Assembly: GCF_000717055.1 (NCBI RefSeq)
Contig: NZ_JNXI01000027.1
Span: forward strand, 286,882-350,881
DNA: 64,000 bases
From: Streptomyces iakyrus
GTDB taxonomy: Bacteria; Actinomycetota; Actinomycetes; Streptomycetales; Streptomycetaceae
Direction of reading: 5' to 3'
The notes below the pieces were generated by a model, which saw only the letters and a program-made list of their open reading frames with translations, did no database searches and had not been told where the DNA came from. Numbering within the stretch: position 1 is the stretch's first letter; the number at the start of each line of letters is the position of its first letter. A program made the position numbers and the translations under genes. Positions 1 to 9,434 of the stretch are shown here, in pieces.

Positions 1-182
1 TGAACGTCGACACGACCTCCTACGCGGGCGACGCGCTGTGGATCGCCGACTACGTCTCGGCGGGCAAACCCCGCATCAAGGCGAAGTGGCGCTTCCACCA
101 GTACACCGACGACCCGCTCGACAAGAACGTGGCCGACTTCGAGAGCGAGGCCGCGCTGCGGAGATGGGCGGAAGCCGCCTGA
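1..182 (+). CDS. C-terminal end of a GH25-like lysozyme/muramidase (5' end outside window)
   Basis: The open frame runs from base 3 to a TGA at 180-182 and gives the last 59 residues of a protein that begins before the window. The segments LWIADY and WRFHQYTDD followed by a KNVADF stretch resemble the final beta-strands of glycoside hydrolase family 25 muramidases, which cleave the peptidoglycan glycan backbone and are usually secreted. The catalytic Asp and Glu of that family lie upstream and cannot be seen, so the assignment rests on the tail alone. A strong bidirectional terminator hairpin follows at 360-392. Confidence 0.45.
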   Translation, partial: NVDTTSYAGDALWIADYVSAGKPRIKAKWRFHQYTDDPLDKNVADFESEAALRRWAEAA

Positions 183-359
183 TCCGCGCTAGCCGCTGAA
201 CTCCGGCGTGCGCTCCGGGGACGCCGCATGCCCTCGCCTGGTCCTTCCGGAGAAGAACAGCGCCGCGTGAAGCCTTCGTGAGCGGCGTCAACCTCCGGGG
301 CGGATGGGCTATTCCGGGCCTGGACACGGGTGACGTGCACGCCCCTCCGGGCACGGCGA

Positions 360-392
360 GGGGCCCGGTCCGGCGGTTGCGGACCGGGCCCC
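360..392. terminator. Perfect 13-bp hairpin terminator between convergent genes
   Basis: GGGGCCCGGTCCG (360-372) pairs perfectly with CGGACCGGGCCCC (380-392) across a 7-base loop. It lies between the lysozyme-like gene ending at 182 and the reverse-strand EF-hand gene ending at 419, so it can stop transcription from both sides. Confidence 0.8.
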
Positions 393-418
393 TTCGCTGG
401 CTGCTGCGCCCGGGCGGG

Positions 419-631
419 CTACTTGTTCAGGTAGTCCCAGAACTCGTCGAAGCTCAGCCGCTTGTCGCCGTCGAGGTCGCGGGTCTTGATGACGACCTCG
501 GCGACCGACTCGGTGACGTTCCAGTCACCCGACCCGGCCAGGGCGGCCTTGAACTCGGCAGCGGTGATGAATCCGTCACCGTCCGTATCGATCCGCTCGA
601 ACTGCTTGCGCGCTTCCTCGATGTCCGCCAC
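419..631 (-). CDS. Small EF-hand calcium-binding protein
   Basis: This 70-residue cytoplasmic protein has two EF-hand loops. The first is DTDGDGFITAAEF and the second is DLDGDKRLSFDEF, both with Asp/Asn at the Ca-coordinating positions and Glu at position 12. The GTG at 631 is preferred as start because GAGGGG lies 7 bases upstream; the ATG at 646 overlaps that ribosome binding site. Small calcium-binding proteins of this size are common in Streptomyces and are thought to buffer or sense calcium; the target is unknown. The gene is monocistronic and ends at a strong shared hairpin. Confidence 0.85.
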   Translation of the reverse strand: MADIEEARKQFERIDTDGDGFITAAEFKAALAGSGDWNVTESVAEVVIKTRDLDGDKRLSFDEFWDYLNK

Positions 632-685
632 CGATCCGCCCCTCATCTCGTGCTGTACGTCCTGCTGACGCAGGTATGACGCAGG

Positions 686-1040
686 TCAGATTAACCGGCC
701 GTGTGCGCCTCCAGCGCGGCGACCACCCCAGGCGAACTCCGCCCGGTAGGCGGCCTCGGGTCCGGCGCCCTTCACGACGGCGAGCAACTCGCGGTACCGG
801 GCGACCCGGTGAGTGGCGTGCGACCGCAGCCGGATGAGCACGGTCGCCGGGTCGGCGTCGCCCAGCAGGGCGCTCAGCACCTCGGCCGCGTCCGGCGAGC
901 CGGGGGCGATGCCCCGCTCGACGGCGTCGGCCCCCAGCTGCACGAGCCGCCGGGAGAACCACACGGACGCCCCGGCGGGCGTGTCGTGCCCGCGGTCGGC
1001 GGCGTTGAACTCGGCCAGGAACGTCCAGGACAGCTGGCGG
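686..1040 (-). pseudogene. 3' remnant of a MerR-type regulator gene, truncated and frameshifted
   Basis: The reverse frame gives about 110 residues like the C-terminal effector part of Streptomyces MerR-family regulators: an ERGIAPGSPDA helix, LLGDADPATVLIRLRSH, then RVARYRELLAVV. No helix-turn-helix domain is present, because the 5' end stops at about 1040 where it meets a remnant on the other strand. Near the 3' end, reading through with one base fewer in the CCCC run at 726-729 (+ strand) gives a natural ending, AWVVAALEAHTAG followed by TAA. The actual frame drifts into GGRRAGGAHGRLI. Both defects point to a dead gene. The family call is from memory of the C-terminal pattern and is moderate. 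Confidence 0.5.
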
Positions 1041-1628
1041 GAGTTCGCCGAGGACATCCTCCAGCCCTGCTTCGACTACCTCAGCGAACGCGTCGGCGCC
1101 GAAAGCAGCATCCTGCACACCCTCGAGCGCTACCGCACCCGCATCGAATGGTTCGACCGCGAAGAGCTGTACACCCGCTTCGAAGCGGACCGCGCCAACG
1201 GCGAAGAGATCTACAACCTCGGCCTGCAGCGCTTCCTCTTCCTCGAAGGCGACCACATCACCCACGCCAAACCGCGCTCAGCCTCCGGCGAAGCCGACCT
1301 CATCGGCGACCTCGACGGCCGCGACCCCCTCGTCTGCGACGGCAAGATCTTCGACGGCCAAGGACGCGGCAAGGGCTACATCGTCAAAGGCGTGCACCAG
1401 ATCATCAAGTACGCCCCCGACTACGGGCAGCACACCGCCTACCTAGTCATCTACAACATCACCGACAAGCTTCTCGACCTGCCCGCCGACGGCGCCCCCG
1501 GCGCATGGCCCCCGTATGCCGAACTATCCGGTGTACGCGTCTACTTCATCCACGTCCGAGTCCTGCCACCCACCACCACCGCCAGCAAAGCCACCCGCGT
1601 CACCCTCACCAACCCCGACACTACCTGA
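1041..1628 (+). pseudogene. 5'-truncated gene, possible PD-(D/E)xK-type nuclease remnant
   Basis: About 195 codons of clear coding sequence end at TGA 1626-1628, but no start codon or ribosome binding site exists at the left end. The frame continues only as antisense of the MerR remnant. The core reads GEADLIG, then about a dozen residues later VCDGK, which fits the spacing of the acidic residues and lysine of a PD-(D/E)xK nuclease fold (inference). A following stretch, IIKYAPDYGQHTAYLVIYN, looks like a conserved beta-alpha-beta unit. I do not recognise the family. Since this gene and the MerR gene were divergent, one deletion seems to have removed both 5' halves. Confidence 0.45.
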
Positions 1629-1808
1629 CCTGTCCCATCAAGTAGCAGCTCACTGGAACTGCACCACGCTCAATCAACCTGAGCACACCCGCGTAGGCAC
1701 AGGTCAGACAGACACCATCCCGCCCACCCCACTCTCCGAGCACCCCCAGGCACCACGCGCATCACCCAGAAGAACTGAGAAACCCCAGCTCACAGCCACA
1801 GCAACAAC

Positions 1809-2027
1809 TCAGAAAAACTGGGCGACGACAACCTCGGCGGCGACGTGCGGGTGTTCGCGCAGTCGCTCCTCGGGCCGGTCGCGGGAGGCACAGACCCCGC
1901 TGAAGGGGCACTGTGAGCAGTAGGACTTTTTGATCTTCTCGCCGAGCTGGTCGTAGACGTAGGCCTCGACGGCGGCCCGGTCTGCCTCGGCTGAATCCGC
2001 CGCTTTCTCCGCGCGCTCGGCATGCAC
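1809..2027 (-). CDS. Hypothetical small Cys-containing ORF, possibly a gene remnant
   Basis: A 72-codon reverse frame with coding-like composition. Its middle, YCSQCPFSGVCASRD, has three cysteines in a tight cluster that could bind metal. There is no convincing ribosome binding site for the ATG at 2027 and the frame could be the tail of a longer lost gene. It sits in a roughly 680-base stretch (1629-2311) between decayed genes and the large + strand operon; apart from this ORF and the promoter expected just before 2312, nothing else was seen there. Confidence 0.25.
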   Translation of the reverse strand: MHAERAEKAADSAEADRAAVEAYVYDQLGEKIKKSYCSQCPFSGVCASRDRPEERLREHPHVAAEVVVAQFF

Positions 2028-2311
2028 GCGTGGCGGTACAGGGCGACAAGACCGTCCCCTGAGTCACTCCCGTAACGGAAGAGCGATCCGCCCCAACCGG
2101 AAAAAGGAACAAAAGTTCCCCGTACTGGCGTGTTGCAGTTCCGGAATTCCCCGCCAAAGGGCATCCCACCGCCTGCACTTGTGCCATCATGAGGCCCTCC
2201 GGAGCGAGTGCTTCTGGCTGGCGTGCGTGCGGATGGGGATCCGCTACGACGCTCAGGGGGATCAAGCGACGGCCCGCAGAGATCTTCGGCTGTCGTATCG
2301 GGGGGAGTGGG

Positions 2312-4228
2312 GTGACGGAATCTCATGTCGATCAGGCATGCCCTGTGTGCAGAACTCCCGGGGAAGTCGGTGAGTTCTGCGGAGTCTGCCAGTGGCGTTT
2401 GCGGGACGACCGGGTCCTCGGGGAACTGACCGAGGAGGACGTGGCACAGTCCCGCTCCGCACTGCAGGCGGCCGGACACGCGTGGGACGTGCGAGCCGCG
2501 ACCCTGTCGAGCCGGGCGCCGAACGGCCGGGCCGACGCGGACGGCGACCAACTCGCGGACGTGATCCGCGGCGGGCCCTGGAGACCGAAAGGAAAGGCGC
2601 CGGCCGGAGCGCCGGATCTTTCGTACGGGCGCCGTGACCCCGGTTCGCAGGACGGCGCGGAATTCCTCGACGACCTGTTCGCTCGGCGCATCATGGAATT
2701 ACTCTTCATCGAATTCACGCCCGACGAAGTGAATGTGATCAAGGTGGCGGTGGGGGAAGGCGGACTTCCCCGGCAGGCTGACGCGGGAAGTATGCAATGG
2801 CCCTCTCTGGCACCCATGATCGATTCCCGTGACAGCATCCGCCGATTCCAACTCGCAGGCGGTATCGGAACACTGCCTCCCGTATCCCGTAGGCAATTCG
2901 ACACGACCGTTCTGCATTGGCTCAAGGCCTACATCCCCCCTTCGTACGAGCAGTCCGTCGTACTGCTGACCCCCCGCACCGGATGGGTCCTGCTGGAGCG
3001 GGCCGCGGCCGCCGTGCGTACCACCTACACCCTCCGAGCCGAACTCGGGCGGGGCAGCGCCGTCGACGCGGACGGCACAACCTCACAAGCCGTACGAGAG
3101 GTGCTGCGCACCGCGCCCCTGCTCGCCGATCACACACTGGTACTGGCCCGGGCCGACCGGTCCACCGGTGCCGTGCGGACGCACAGCCACGTGCTCTTCC
3201 CGGCGGGGGGCCGGCTCCGCCGTGGTGAGACGGCGGTCGCGGACGTCACCGTGCACGGCGGGGTCTCAGGCGCCGAGCCCGTGCGCCTGCCGGTCTTCGC
3301 GGGCAGGCCCGCGGCCGACGGCACCGGAGCCGAGCCCCTGACCGTGCACGAGGTCACCGTCGCTGCGCTGTCCCAGGTCCGGTTACGGTTCGTCCTGCGC
3401 GGACCCGGCGAAGTCGAACTCGTCACCCCGCAGGAAGGAAGCGCGCACGCGCCGAGAAGACCGGCCGCCGTCGACGTGCCCGCCTTGCTCACGGGCCTGC
3501 CCCACCGGATCCTCCGCCCGCCGAGGCTCGAGGTCTTCCTCACGGTCGAACTCAGCGGCGCGGACCGGGACGAGACGCAGGAGCGGCTGGCGTTCGCCCG
3601 GGACCTCCTCACCACACTGTCCGGGCAGGACGCTTCAGGTGCCGCGATCCGCACCGGGGCGATCGGTCACTACGACCACGAAATCCACGAGAACGGCTAC
3701 ACCTCCCGGCGCACCCTCCTGCTGCCACCGGTCCCCGCCGGACCCGCCCCCGCCGCGCTCACCGCCCTGGCGGGCTGGCGGCCCGCCAGGCGCGAACAGG
3801 ACATGGCCTCCTCACTGGAAGACGCGCTGCGGGCGGTACTTCTGCTCGTCGGCGCGGCCACGGGCAGCTCCGAGGACGTGCGGCGCGTCCTCCTGATCGT
3901 CGCTCGCCGCCCGCCCGGCCAGCCCCGACAGCACGGCATCATCCCGGCCTGCCCGCTCGGCGCCGACTGGCGAACGGAACTCGGCCGCCTGCGCTCCGCC
4001 GGCGTCAAGGTGATGACCAGGGCCGATCCGCAGACCGGGCCGCCACCGCAGGACCACCCGGGCATCGCGGCGCGACGCTACACCGACGCGGCCTGGGCCG
4101 AACTCTCCGCCGAGGGCACCTTCCGCCCCGGCCAGGACTCGGCGGCCGATGTCGCCAAGGCACTCGTCCCGCCCTGGCGACTGGAGGGGCCACCCTGCCG
4201 TCTGGCCTTCGCCACCCCCCTGCTCTGA
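2312..4228 (+). CDS. Zinc-ribbon plus degenerate vWA-like protein, first gene of the GTPase conflict operon
   Basis: This 638-residue protein starts at GTG 2312, with GGGGGAG 5 bases upstream. In-frame ATGs further up lack a site. C10, C13, C23 and C26 form a short zinc ribbon (CPVC...CGVC). From about residue 404 the chain looks like a von Willebrand A fold: LEVFLTVELSG where a MIDAS DxSxS strand would be, and RVLLIVARRPPGQ then LRSAGVKVMTR as later strands. The metal site is degenerate. The middle (150-400) is unrecognised. No signal peptide or membrane segment is seen. It lies 27 bases before the GTPase gene. Leucines 130 (base 2699) and 358 (base 3383) are TTA codons, so translation should depend on the bldA tRNA. 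Role as adaptor or sensor is inferred from family context. Confidence 0.6.
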   Translation: MTESHVDQACPVCRTPGEVGEFCGVCQWRLRDDRVLGELTEEDVAQSRSALQAAGHAWDVRAATLSSRAPNGRADADGDQLADVIRGGPWRPKGKAPAGAPDLSYGRRDPGSQDGAEFLDDLFARRIMELLFIEFTPDEVNVIKVAVGEGGLPRQADAGSMQWPSLAPMIDSRDSIRRFQLAGGIGTLPPVSRRQFDTTVLHWLKAYIPPSYEQSVVLLTPRTGWVLLERAAAAVRTTYTLRAELGRGSAVDADGTTSQAVREVLRTAPLLADHTLVLARADRSTGAVRTHSHVLFPAGGRLRRGETAVADVTVHGGVSGAEPVRLPVFAGRPAADGTGAEPLTVHEVTVAALSQVRLRFVLRGPGEVELVTPQEGSAHAPRRPAAVDVPALLTGLPHRILRPPRLEVFLTVELSGADRDETQERLAFARDLLTTLSGQDASGAAIRTGAIGHYDHEIHENGYTSRRTLLLPPVPAGPAPAALTALAGWRPARREQDMASSLEDALRAVLLLVGAATGSSEDVRRVLLIVARRPPGQPRQHGIIPACPLGADWRTELGRLRSAGVKVMTRADPQTGPPPQDHPGIAARRYTDAAWAELSAEGTFRPGQDSAADVAKALVPPWRLEGPPCRLAFATPLL

Positions 4229-4255
4229 ATTCCTTTCCCGCACGAGGAGAACGTC

Positions 4256-5503
4256 ATGGCCCCAGAGTTCTTCAACCCCAATGAGGACAAGCCCGGCGGC
4301 GGCCCGAGCGGCACCGGCACCCCGGCTGGCGGTCCGGCCGGCCCACAGCCCGCCGAAGCCGCGCAGCCCGCCGAGCCGGAGCAGCCCGGCACCCGGTGGT
4401 CTCCCCGCGTAGTACCGCCCCAGGCCCCCGGACGCACGGACGCCGGCCCCGCGCCGGCCTATCCGTCCCAGCCCACCCTCCCGCCGCCGATGCCACCCGT
4501 GCAGGACGGCAACCTCGAACCTCTGCGGATCCCCACAGCCCCCCAGGAAGACGGCACCGCCGCGGACCGCGTACGCATCGGCCTGTGGGGCGCGCCGCGC
4601 TCCGGCAAGACCACGTACCTGGCCGCACTGCCCATCGCGGCGATGCAGTACCAGCGCCACGGGCAGGGCAACTGGCTGATCAGCGGCATGACCGCGGAGG
4701 CCAACACGTTCCTCAGCGACAGCGTGTCCAAGCTTGCGATCCAGCGCGAGTTCCCCGGCAGCACCGTGGCTGTCACGGGCATGAGCTGGTCGTTCCAGGG
4801 CCAGGAACCCGGCACCGGGATGATGCGCAGGCGCACCCGGGAACCGAGCTTCGTCCTGGAGATCCAGGACGCGCCGGGCGAGGCGTTCCGGCCGAGCAAC
4901 CCCCTCCAGACCCAGGTGGTCGACCAACTGGCCCGCTCCCAGGGCCTGATCTACCTGTTCGACCCGCTAGGCGACGCCCAGGAACTGACCCAGAGCCTGA
5001 CCTTCTTCTACTCGACGCTGAACGAACTGAACACCCGGATCAGGGACGCGGGCGGCCACTACCGGGGCCGGCTGCCGCACCACGTGTCGGTCTGTGTCGC
5101 CAAGTTCGACCACCCGGACGTATTCCGGCCCGCCGTGGAAGCAGGCTGGGTCACCCAGGACACCGTCGGCTCCCAGCTGCCGCGCATACCCGAGCACCTC
5201 AGCGAGCGCTACTTCCAGTGGCTGTGCGACGAGTTCCGCGGCTCCACCGCGCGCCTGGTGCGCGACGGGCTCGCGAACTTCTTCCACCCCGACCGCATCA
5301 CCTACTACGCGACGTCCGCCATCGGGTTCCGGCTGAACCCGCAGCACGTCTTCGACTACCGCAACTACGCCAACGAGGAGATCGTCGACGGAGTGCGCCG
5401 GATCTGCACCTCCCCCGAGCCGATCAACGTGCTGGAGCCGCTGACGGACCTGGAACGCAAGATCCGTACTGTCCGGGACGCCCGCAAGGGGTGGCGGCGG
5501 TGA
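4256..5503 (+). CDS. TRAFAC-type GTPase of a conflict system (double-GTPase-2-like)
   Basis: 415 residues; ATG 4256 follows a GAGGAG site. Residues 1-100 are proline/alanine-rich and probably disordered. The GTPase domain follows: P-loop GAPRSGKTT at 112-120, a G3-type DAPGE motif, and AKFD (282-285) at the G4 position where NKxD is usual. The C-terminal part is unrecognised. The large substrate loops and the company of vWA, Hsp70-like and GAP1-like genes match the DO-GTPase families reported in bacterial conflict systems. Expected activity is GTP hydrolysis driving assembly or activation of a complex. Its stop overlaps the next start (GTGA at 5500-5503), which implies coupled, stoichiometric synthesis. 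Confidence 0.65.
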   Translation: MAPEFFNPNEDKPGGGPSGTGTPAGGPAGPQPAEAAQPAEPEQPGTRWSPRVVPPQAPGRTDAGPAPAYPSQPTLPPPMPPVQDGNLEPLRIPTAPQEDGTAADRVRIGLWGAPRSGKTTYLAALPIAAMQYQRHGQGNWLISGMTAEANTFLSDSVSKLAIQREFPGSTVAVTGMSWSFQGQEPGTGMMRRRTREPSFVLEIQDAPGEAFRPSNPLQTQVVDQLARSQGLIYLFDPLGDAQELTQSLTFFYSTLNELNTRIRDAGGHYRGRLPHHVSVCVAKFDHPDVFRPAVEAGWVTQDTVGSQLPRIPEHLSERYFQWLCDEFRGSTARLVRDGLANFFHPDRITYYATSAIGFRLNPQHVFDYRNYANEEIVDGVRRICTSPEPINVLEPLTDLERKIRTVRDARKGWRR

Positions 5504-8106
5504 ACGAGGAGCTGGGCCAGGACCGGCTGGCCGCCCACTGGGCCGTGCTGGGCAAGCACCCGGGCCAGGTCATGGGATACGAGGTGCTGGACGGCAGCCT
5601 CCCCCCGGACCGGGCCGAGTCCTACCTGTGGGCTGCCGCCACCGGCACCCCCGAGAGCCGCGAACCGGCGGCGGCACTGCCCTGGCGTGTGTTCCTCGGC
5701 AGCGTGCGCACCGACCCCACCCCGGTCTGCGCGACCGTCGAGACGACCTGGGACGGAAGCCGGGACGGGACCGGCGCCCCCAGTTACACCTGGCGACTGT
5801 TCCTCCTCGACTGGTCCCAGGCAGGCGCTGCCCGGCTGACCTGGTCCGCGCTGGACCAGGCGCTGCCACACGACGGCCAACTGCCGACCAGCGGGGACCC
5901 GGTGCCCCTCTCCCCGCCCCGGCCGCAGGCCGGGCAACTCGCCGCACAGGCGGAGGAGCTGGGCTTCGAATGGACAGCACGCGTCGCCGCCCTGCTCCTG
6001 GACAACCGGCGGGTCGCGATCGTCCCGCCCTCCGGGACGACACTCCCGGAGGTCACCGAACGGGTCCGTGTCCTCGACGCTGTCTGCGCTCTCCTGCCGT
6101 ACGGCTGCCGCGCCTGGCTGAGCGGTGCGACCTGGGCCGGGCAGTCCGATCACGCACTGCGGCTCGTCTTCACCGCCACCCCTACGACCGGGCAGGTAGA
6201 GGTCTGGCCGGGCACCGGCAGCCCGCCCGATCCGCAGGGCACCGCCGCCCGCACCTACCTGAGCGAACTGCTCCGGCTGCGGGCGAAACCCCGGCCCACC
6301 GCCGAACTGGTCGAGCACCTGCTGGGCTGGACCGAGGTCATCCCGGTGCAGAACCCGGCCGAGGCACTGCGGGCGCTGCGCGATGCCGACCTGCTGGACT
6401 CCGTGATCGAGGCCGTCCGGCAGGGCCGCGGTGACCTGCACGACGTACAGCGGCTGTTGGAGCGGTACCCGGTGGAGTCCCTCGGCGAGGTGCGGCTCGC
6501 GGTTCTCCTGCCCTTCCTGGCCCGGTGCGCGCAAGGCCCGGAGGGCGGGCCCGCGCGTGCGCTGCTGCTGCGGCACTGGAGCCGGTCCCTCCCGCACCTG
6601 CTGGCCGAGGACGTCGTCGCGGGCGGCGGGACAAGGGAGTCGTTCGAGCGTGCGCGGGGCCATCTGGGACTGTTGCACGCCCTGGAGGCCGAACGGCCCG
6701 GTGCACTCGACGAACTGCTGACCGCTCTGGTGTCAGCCCCGCAGCACAGGCCCGAATGGACCGGATACCTCGTCTACTGGGCGGAGCAGACGTTCGGCCG
6801 GGCACCGGAGGCCGCCGACACCCTCCTGATCCGTTCCCGCGAGGCGGGGCTGGCCTGGCTCAGCAGCTGGCTGGAGGACAGGACACGCGACCTGGCGCCG
6901 CTCGTGCGGCTGGCGACGCGAGCGGTCGGCGGCGCCTCGGGCGGCGTCACCGGATGGCCGCGGTTCGCCGCGGCCCTCACCGGACGGGCGGGCTTCGCGC
7001 AGGCGACGGCGGAGGACGCCGAAGAGTTCGTCGGAGCACACGACGACGCGTGGGAGACCGCCCTTGAACTGGCGACGGCCGAGGGACGGCCGGAGGTCGT
7101 CGATCTGATGTGGCCCCGCCTGCGCGAAGTCGCCCGAAGCCGGGAGGCGTCCGCACGGCTGCTGCCCGCGCTCGACAGGCTCGCCCCGGCCGAGGGCGCG
7201 AGCCTGGCACCGGAGGTCGCGGCGGACGCCGACCTGCTGCGCGCTCTGCACGCACACGCGGCGGACGGCTCCAGGATCCCGTCCGGGATGCCCCGCGCCC
7301 GACGGCTGACCGACACCCGTGCCCAGGAGGCGTACGCCGCGGCCCTGAGCCGGCGTGTCGACACGGACCAGACCTCCACAGCGGTGGCGGTTGAAGCCCT
7401 GCTCGGTGACGAGCCGGATCCACACAGCTGGTGTGTGCTCCAATTGCTGATGGCGCAGCGGGTCTCCACCGAATCCCTCGTCCGGGACGGCCTGGCCCGA
7501 CGGCTCACCGAGAAGCACGCCCGCTGGCTCCGCCTCGACCTGCCCGACCACCTAGTGCGGGACCTGAGCCGGCGCCACCACCTCAGCTGGCTCACATCGG
7601 TGTGGGAATTCGGCCGCGCGGTGCGTGAGAAGCAGCCGATGGACCGGTTGGCCCGGCTGATCGCCACCGCCGCTCCCGGCGGCAGGTTCAGCCCCCAACT
7701 GCTCTCCGCGATCGCGGACTTCATCCGGGCCAACGGCCCGTGGATCGCCTACTCCCTCGCGGCGCCGCTGCACCGGACGGCACCGAACCTCGACCTGGTC
7801 CTCTACAGCGCGCTGCGCCGGAGCGAGGGGACCGGGGCGGTCGCGGACCTGCTGGACCGGTTCCACGCGGAGGAGACCTACCAACACCAGCGGCTCCACG
7901 GTGCGCTCACCGGCACGCCGCCCACCACGGCACCGCTCACCGCCCTGCCACCGGCCGGTGCGTCGCCGGTGACCGCTCCCGCGCCGCCGCAGACAGCTTC
8001 GCCCCAGACCGCCGCACCCCTGCCGGCGGCGGCGCAAGGGACGGGCCACAAGGCGCGGTGGCCTGTGTTTCGCCGCCCCGACTGGTTCCAGGGCATGCGG
8101 CGATGA
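5500..8106 (+). CDS. Large GTPase-associated protein (GAP1-like), helical
   Basis: 868 residues from GTG 5500, which overlaps the GTPase stop as GTGA and has AAGGGG 8 bases upstream; GTG 5491 is an alternative. The N-terminal 120 residues have a mixed alpha/beta look (WRVFLGSV, TWRLFLLDWS). The remainder is long, leucine- and arginine-rich and mostly helical, with repeated ARLLPALDRL-type helices, ending in a Pro/Ala-rich linker and a basic tail (WPVFRRPDWFQG). There is no catalytic motif, signal peptide or membrane helix. Position directly after the GTPase, size and texture fit the GTPase-associated protein 1 family of conflict systems; this is inference from context more than from motifs. 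Likely a scaffold or effector regulator bound to the GTPase. Confidence 0.5.
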   Translation: MNEELGQDRLAAHWAVLGKHPGQVMGYEVLDGSLPPDRAESYLWAAATGTPESREPAAALPWRVFLGSVRTDPTPVCATVETTWDGSRDGTGAPSYTWRLFLLDWSQAGAARLTWSALDQALPHDGQLPTSGDPVPLSPPRPQAGQLAAQAEELGFEWTARVAALLLDNRRVAIVPPSGTTLPEVTERVRVLDAVCALLPYGCRAWLSGATWAGQSDHALRLVFTATPTTGQVEVWPGTGSPPDPQGTAARTYLSELLRLRAKPRPTAELVEHLLGWTEVIPVQNPAEALRALRDADLLDSVIEAVRQGRGDLHDVQRLLERYPVESLGEVRLAVLLPFLARCAQGPEGGPARALLLRHWSRSLPHLLAEDVVAGGGTRESFERARGHLGLLHALEAERPGALDELLTALVSAPQHRPEWTGYLVYWAEQTFGRAPEAADTLLIRSREAGLAWLSSWLEDRTRDLAPLVRLATRAVGGASGGVTGWPRFAAALTGRAGFAQATAEDAEEFVGAHDDAWETALELATAEGRPEVVDLMWPRLREVARSREASARLLPALDRLAPAEGASLAPEVAADADLLRALHAHAADGSRIPSGMPRARRLTDTRAQEAYAAALSRRVDTDQTSTAVAVEALLGDEPDPHSWCVLQLLMAQRVSTESLVRDGLARRLTEKHARWLRLDLPDHLVRDLSRRHHLSWLTSVWEFGRAVREKQPMDRLARLIATAAPGGRFSPQLLSAIADFIRANGPWIAYSLAAPLHRTAPNLDLVLYSALRRSEGTGAVADLLDRFHAEETYQHQRLHGALTGTPPTTAPLTALPPAGASPVTAPAPPQTASPQTAAPLPAAAQGTGHKARWPVFRRPDWFQGMRR

Positions 8107-9434
8107 CGACTCCCACGGCCATCGCCATCGACCCGGGCGGCCGCTTCACCCGCGTCGCCCACGTCGGCTCGGACGGCACACCGGCCCTGGCCGCGCTGCC
8201 CGGTGAGGTGCCGGGGGAGGGCCTGCCCGCTTCCGGAAACACGGCAGGCCACCCTGCTGCTGCCCTTCGGGCCGCGTACGCCGTGTACCGCGAGCACTAC
8301 GGCACCCCCGAGCAGGTGGTACTCGTCGTCCCGCAGCACGATCGGGCCACCCACGCGCGCCGGGCGACCGACGTGCTGACCGCCCTCCACGGCACCGCCC
8401 CCATGCCGCGGCTACGGACGCTGAGCCACCCGCACGCGGTCCTGGCCCTCCTGCGGCACGCGGGCACGGCGACCGCTCACCGGTACCTGGTGTGCGACCT
8501 GGGCGCTACCGCAGTGGAGGTATCGGTGTGCGCCCTCGCCCCCGGCTCGGTGGCGGTGACCGGCACGGCACGCCAAGCCCCTGGCGACGGCTTCGCCGCC
8601 GGTTTCGACGCGGCGCTGCTGACCGGCGCCGGGCTGCCGGACGACGGGGCCACCCGCCTGGCGCTCGCGCGGGCCAGAACCCGGGACGGCGCGGAGCAGC
8701 GACTCGATGTCGCGCTCGGTCACAGCGCCCGCCGTCCCGGGCGGTACGACGACACCGTGGTCCTCGAGGTGGCAGGTGGAGAGATCACCGTCGGGGTGCT
8801 CCGACGGGCCCTCGACCGGCTCACCGCAGGGCTCGACGCCGTGCTCGACGAGACGGGGGACGACTCGGCGCCGCCGCTGATCGCGGTGGGCGGCGTGGCG
8901 CGGTCGGGTACGCTTCTGCGCCACCTGACGCAGCATCACCGAGCGCCGGTCGCGCTGCCCGGCGGTGTGGACCCCGCCCTGGCGGCCTCGTTCGGCGCCG
9001 CGCTGGTCGCCGCTGGGCGGGTCGACCCCGCCGACCGGTATCCGTACGCCGTCTACGTCGGCACCCACCGGACCCTGGGCGGCGAGATCGAAGCGGAGGA
9101 TCTGCTGGTCAGCCCGGCGGGAGCGCTGGAACCGGGCGGGGCGACCGTCTTCGCCGAGACCGGCGGCCGGCGCGTCCGCGTACGGACCAGGCCGATCGGC
9201 TCGGGAGCCGCGCGACCCGTGCGGATACACGTACGCGACGCGCGGGGCGGCAACGCGACACAGATCGGAACTCTGACGGTCCCCGCGAGCGCCGAGGGAG
9301 CCCGTTACCACGTCGGCGTCCGAATCGCCGTCGACGGCACCGCCCGTCTCGTCCTGCACCCGCTGGGTTCCGGGACGCCCAGTGAACACCCGCTCGGCGC
9401 CCTGCCGACCCACATCGAGGGAGCTCGTTCGTGA
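8103..9434 (+). CDS. Hsp70/actin-like ATPase
   Basis: 443 residues; ATG 8103 overlaps the previous stop (ATGA). It has the actin-Hsp70 ATPase motifs: IAIDPGGRFTRVA (phosphate-1, residues 6-18), DLGATAVEVS from D132 (phosphate-2), and VGGVARSGTLLRHL from about 262 (adenosine motif), followed by DPALAASFGAALVAAG. The C-terminal 110 residues form a beta-rich tail (EPGGATVFAETGGRRVRV) shorter than a DnaK substrate domain. No DnaJ or GrpE gene is nearby, so it is unlikely to be a housekeeping chaperone. In this operon it probably acts as a nucleotide-dependent switch or disassembly factor. It overlaps the next gene by GTGA. Confidence 0.75.
   Translation: MTTPTAIAIDPGGRFTRVAHVGSDGTPALAALPGEVPGEGLPASGNTAGHPAAALRAAYAVYREHYGTPEQVVLVVPQHDRATHARRATDVLTALHGTAPMPRLRTLSHPHAVLALLRHAGTATAHRYLVCDLGATAVEVSVCALAPGSVAVTGTARQAPGDGFAAGFDAALLTGAGLPDDGATRLALARARTRDGAEQRLDVALGHSARRPGRYDDTVVLEVAGGEITVGVLRRALDRLTAGLDAVLDETGDDSAPPLIAVGGVARSGTLLRHLTQHHRAPVALPGGVDPALAASFGAALVAAGRVDPADRYPYAVYVGTHRTLGGEIEAEDLLVSPAGALEPGGATVFAETGGRRVRVRTRPIGSGAARPVRIHVRDARGGNATQIGTLTVPASAEGARYHVGVRIAVDGTARLVLHPLGSGTPSEHPLGALPTHIEGARS

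Noticed and set aside
8103..9434. Housekeeping DnaK
   Set aside because: Too short, lacks the substrate-binding domain and grpE/dnaJ neighbours, and overlaps conflict-system genes.
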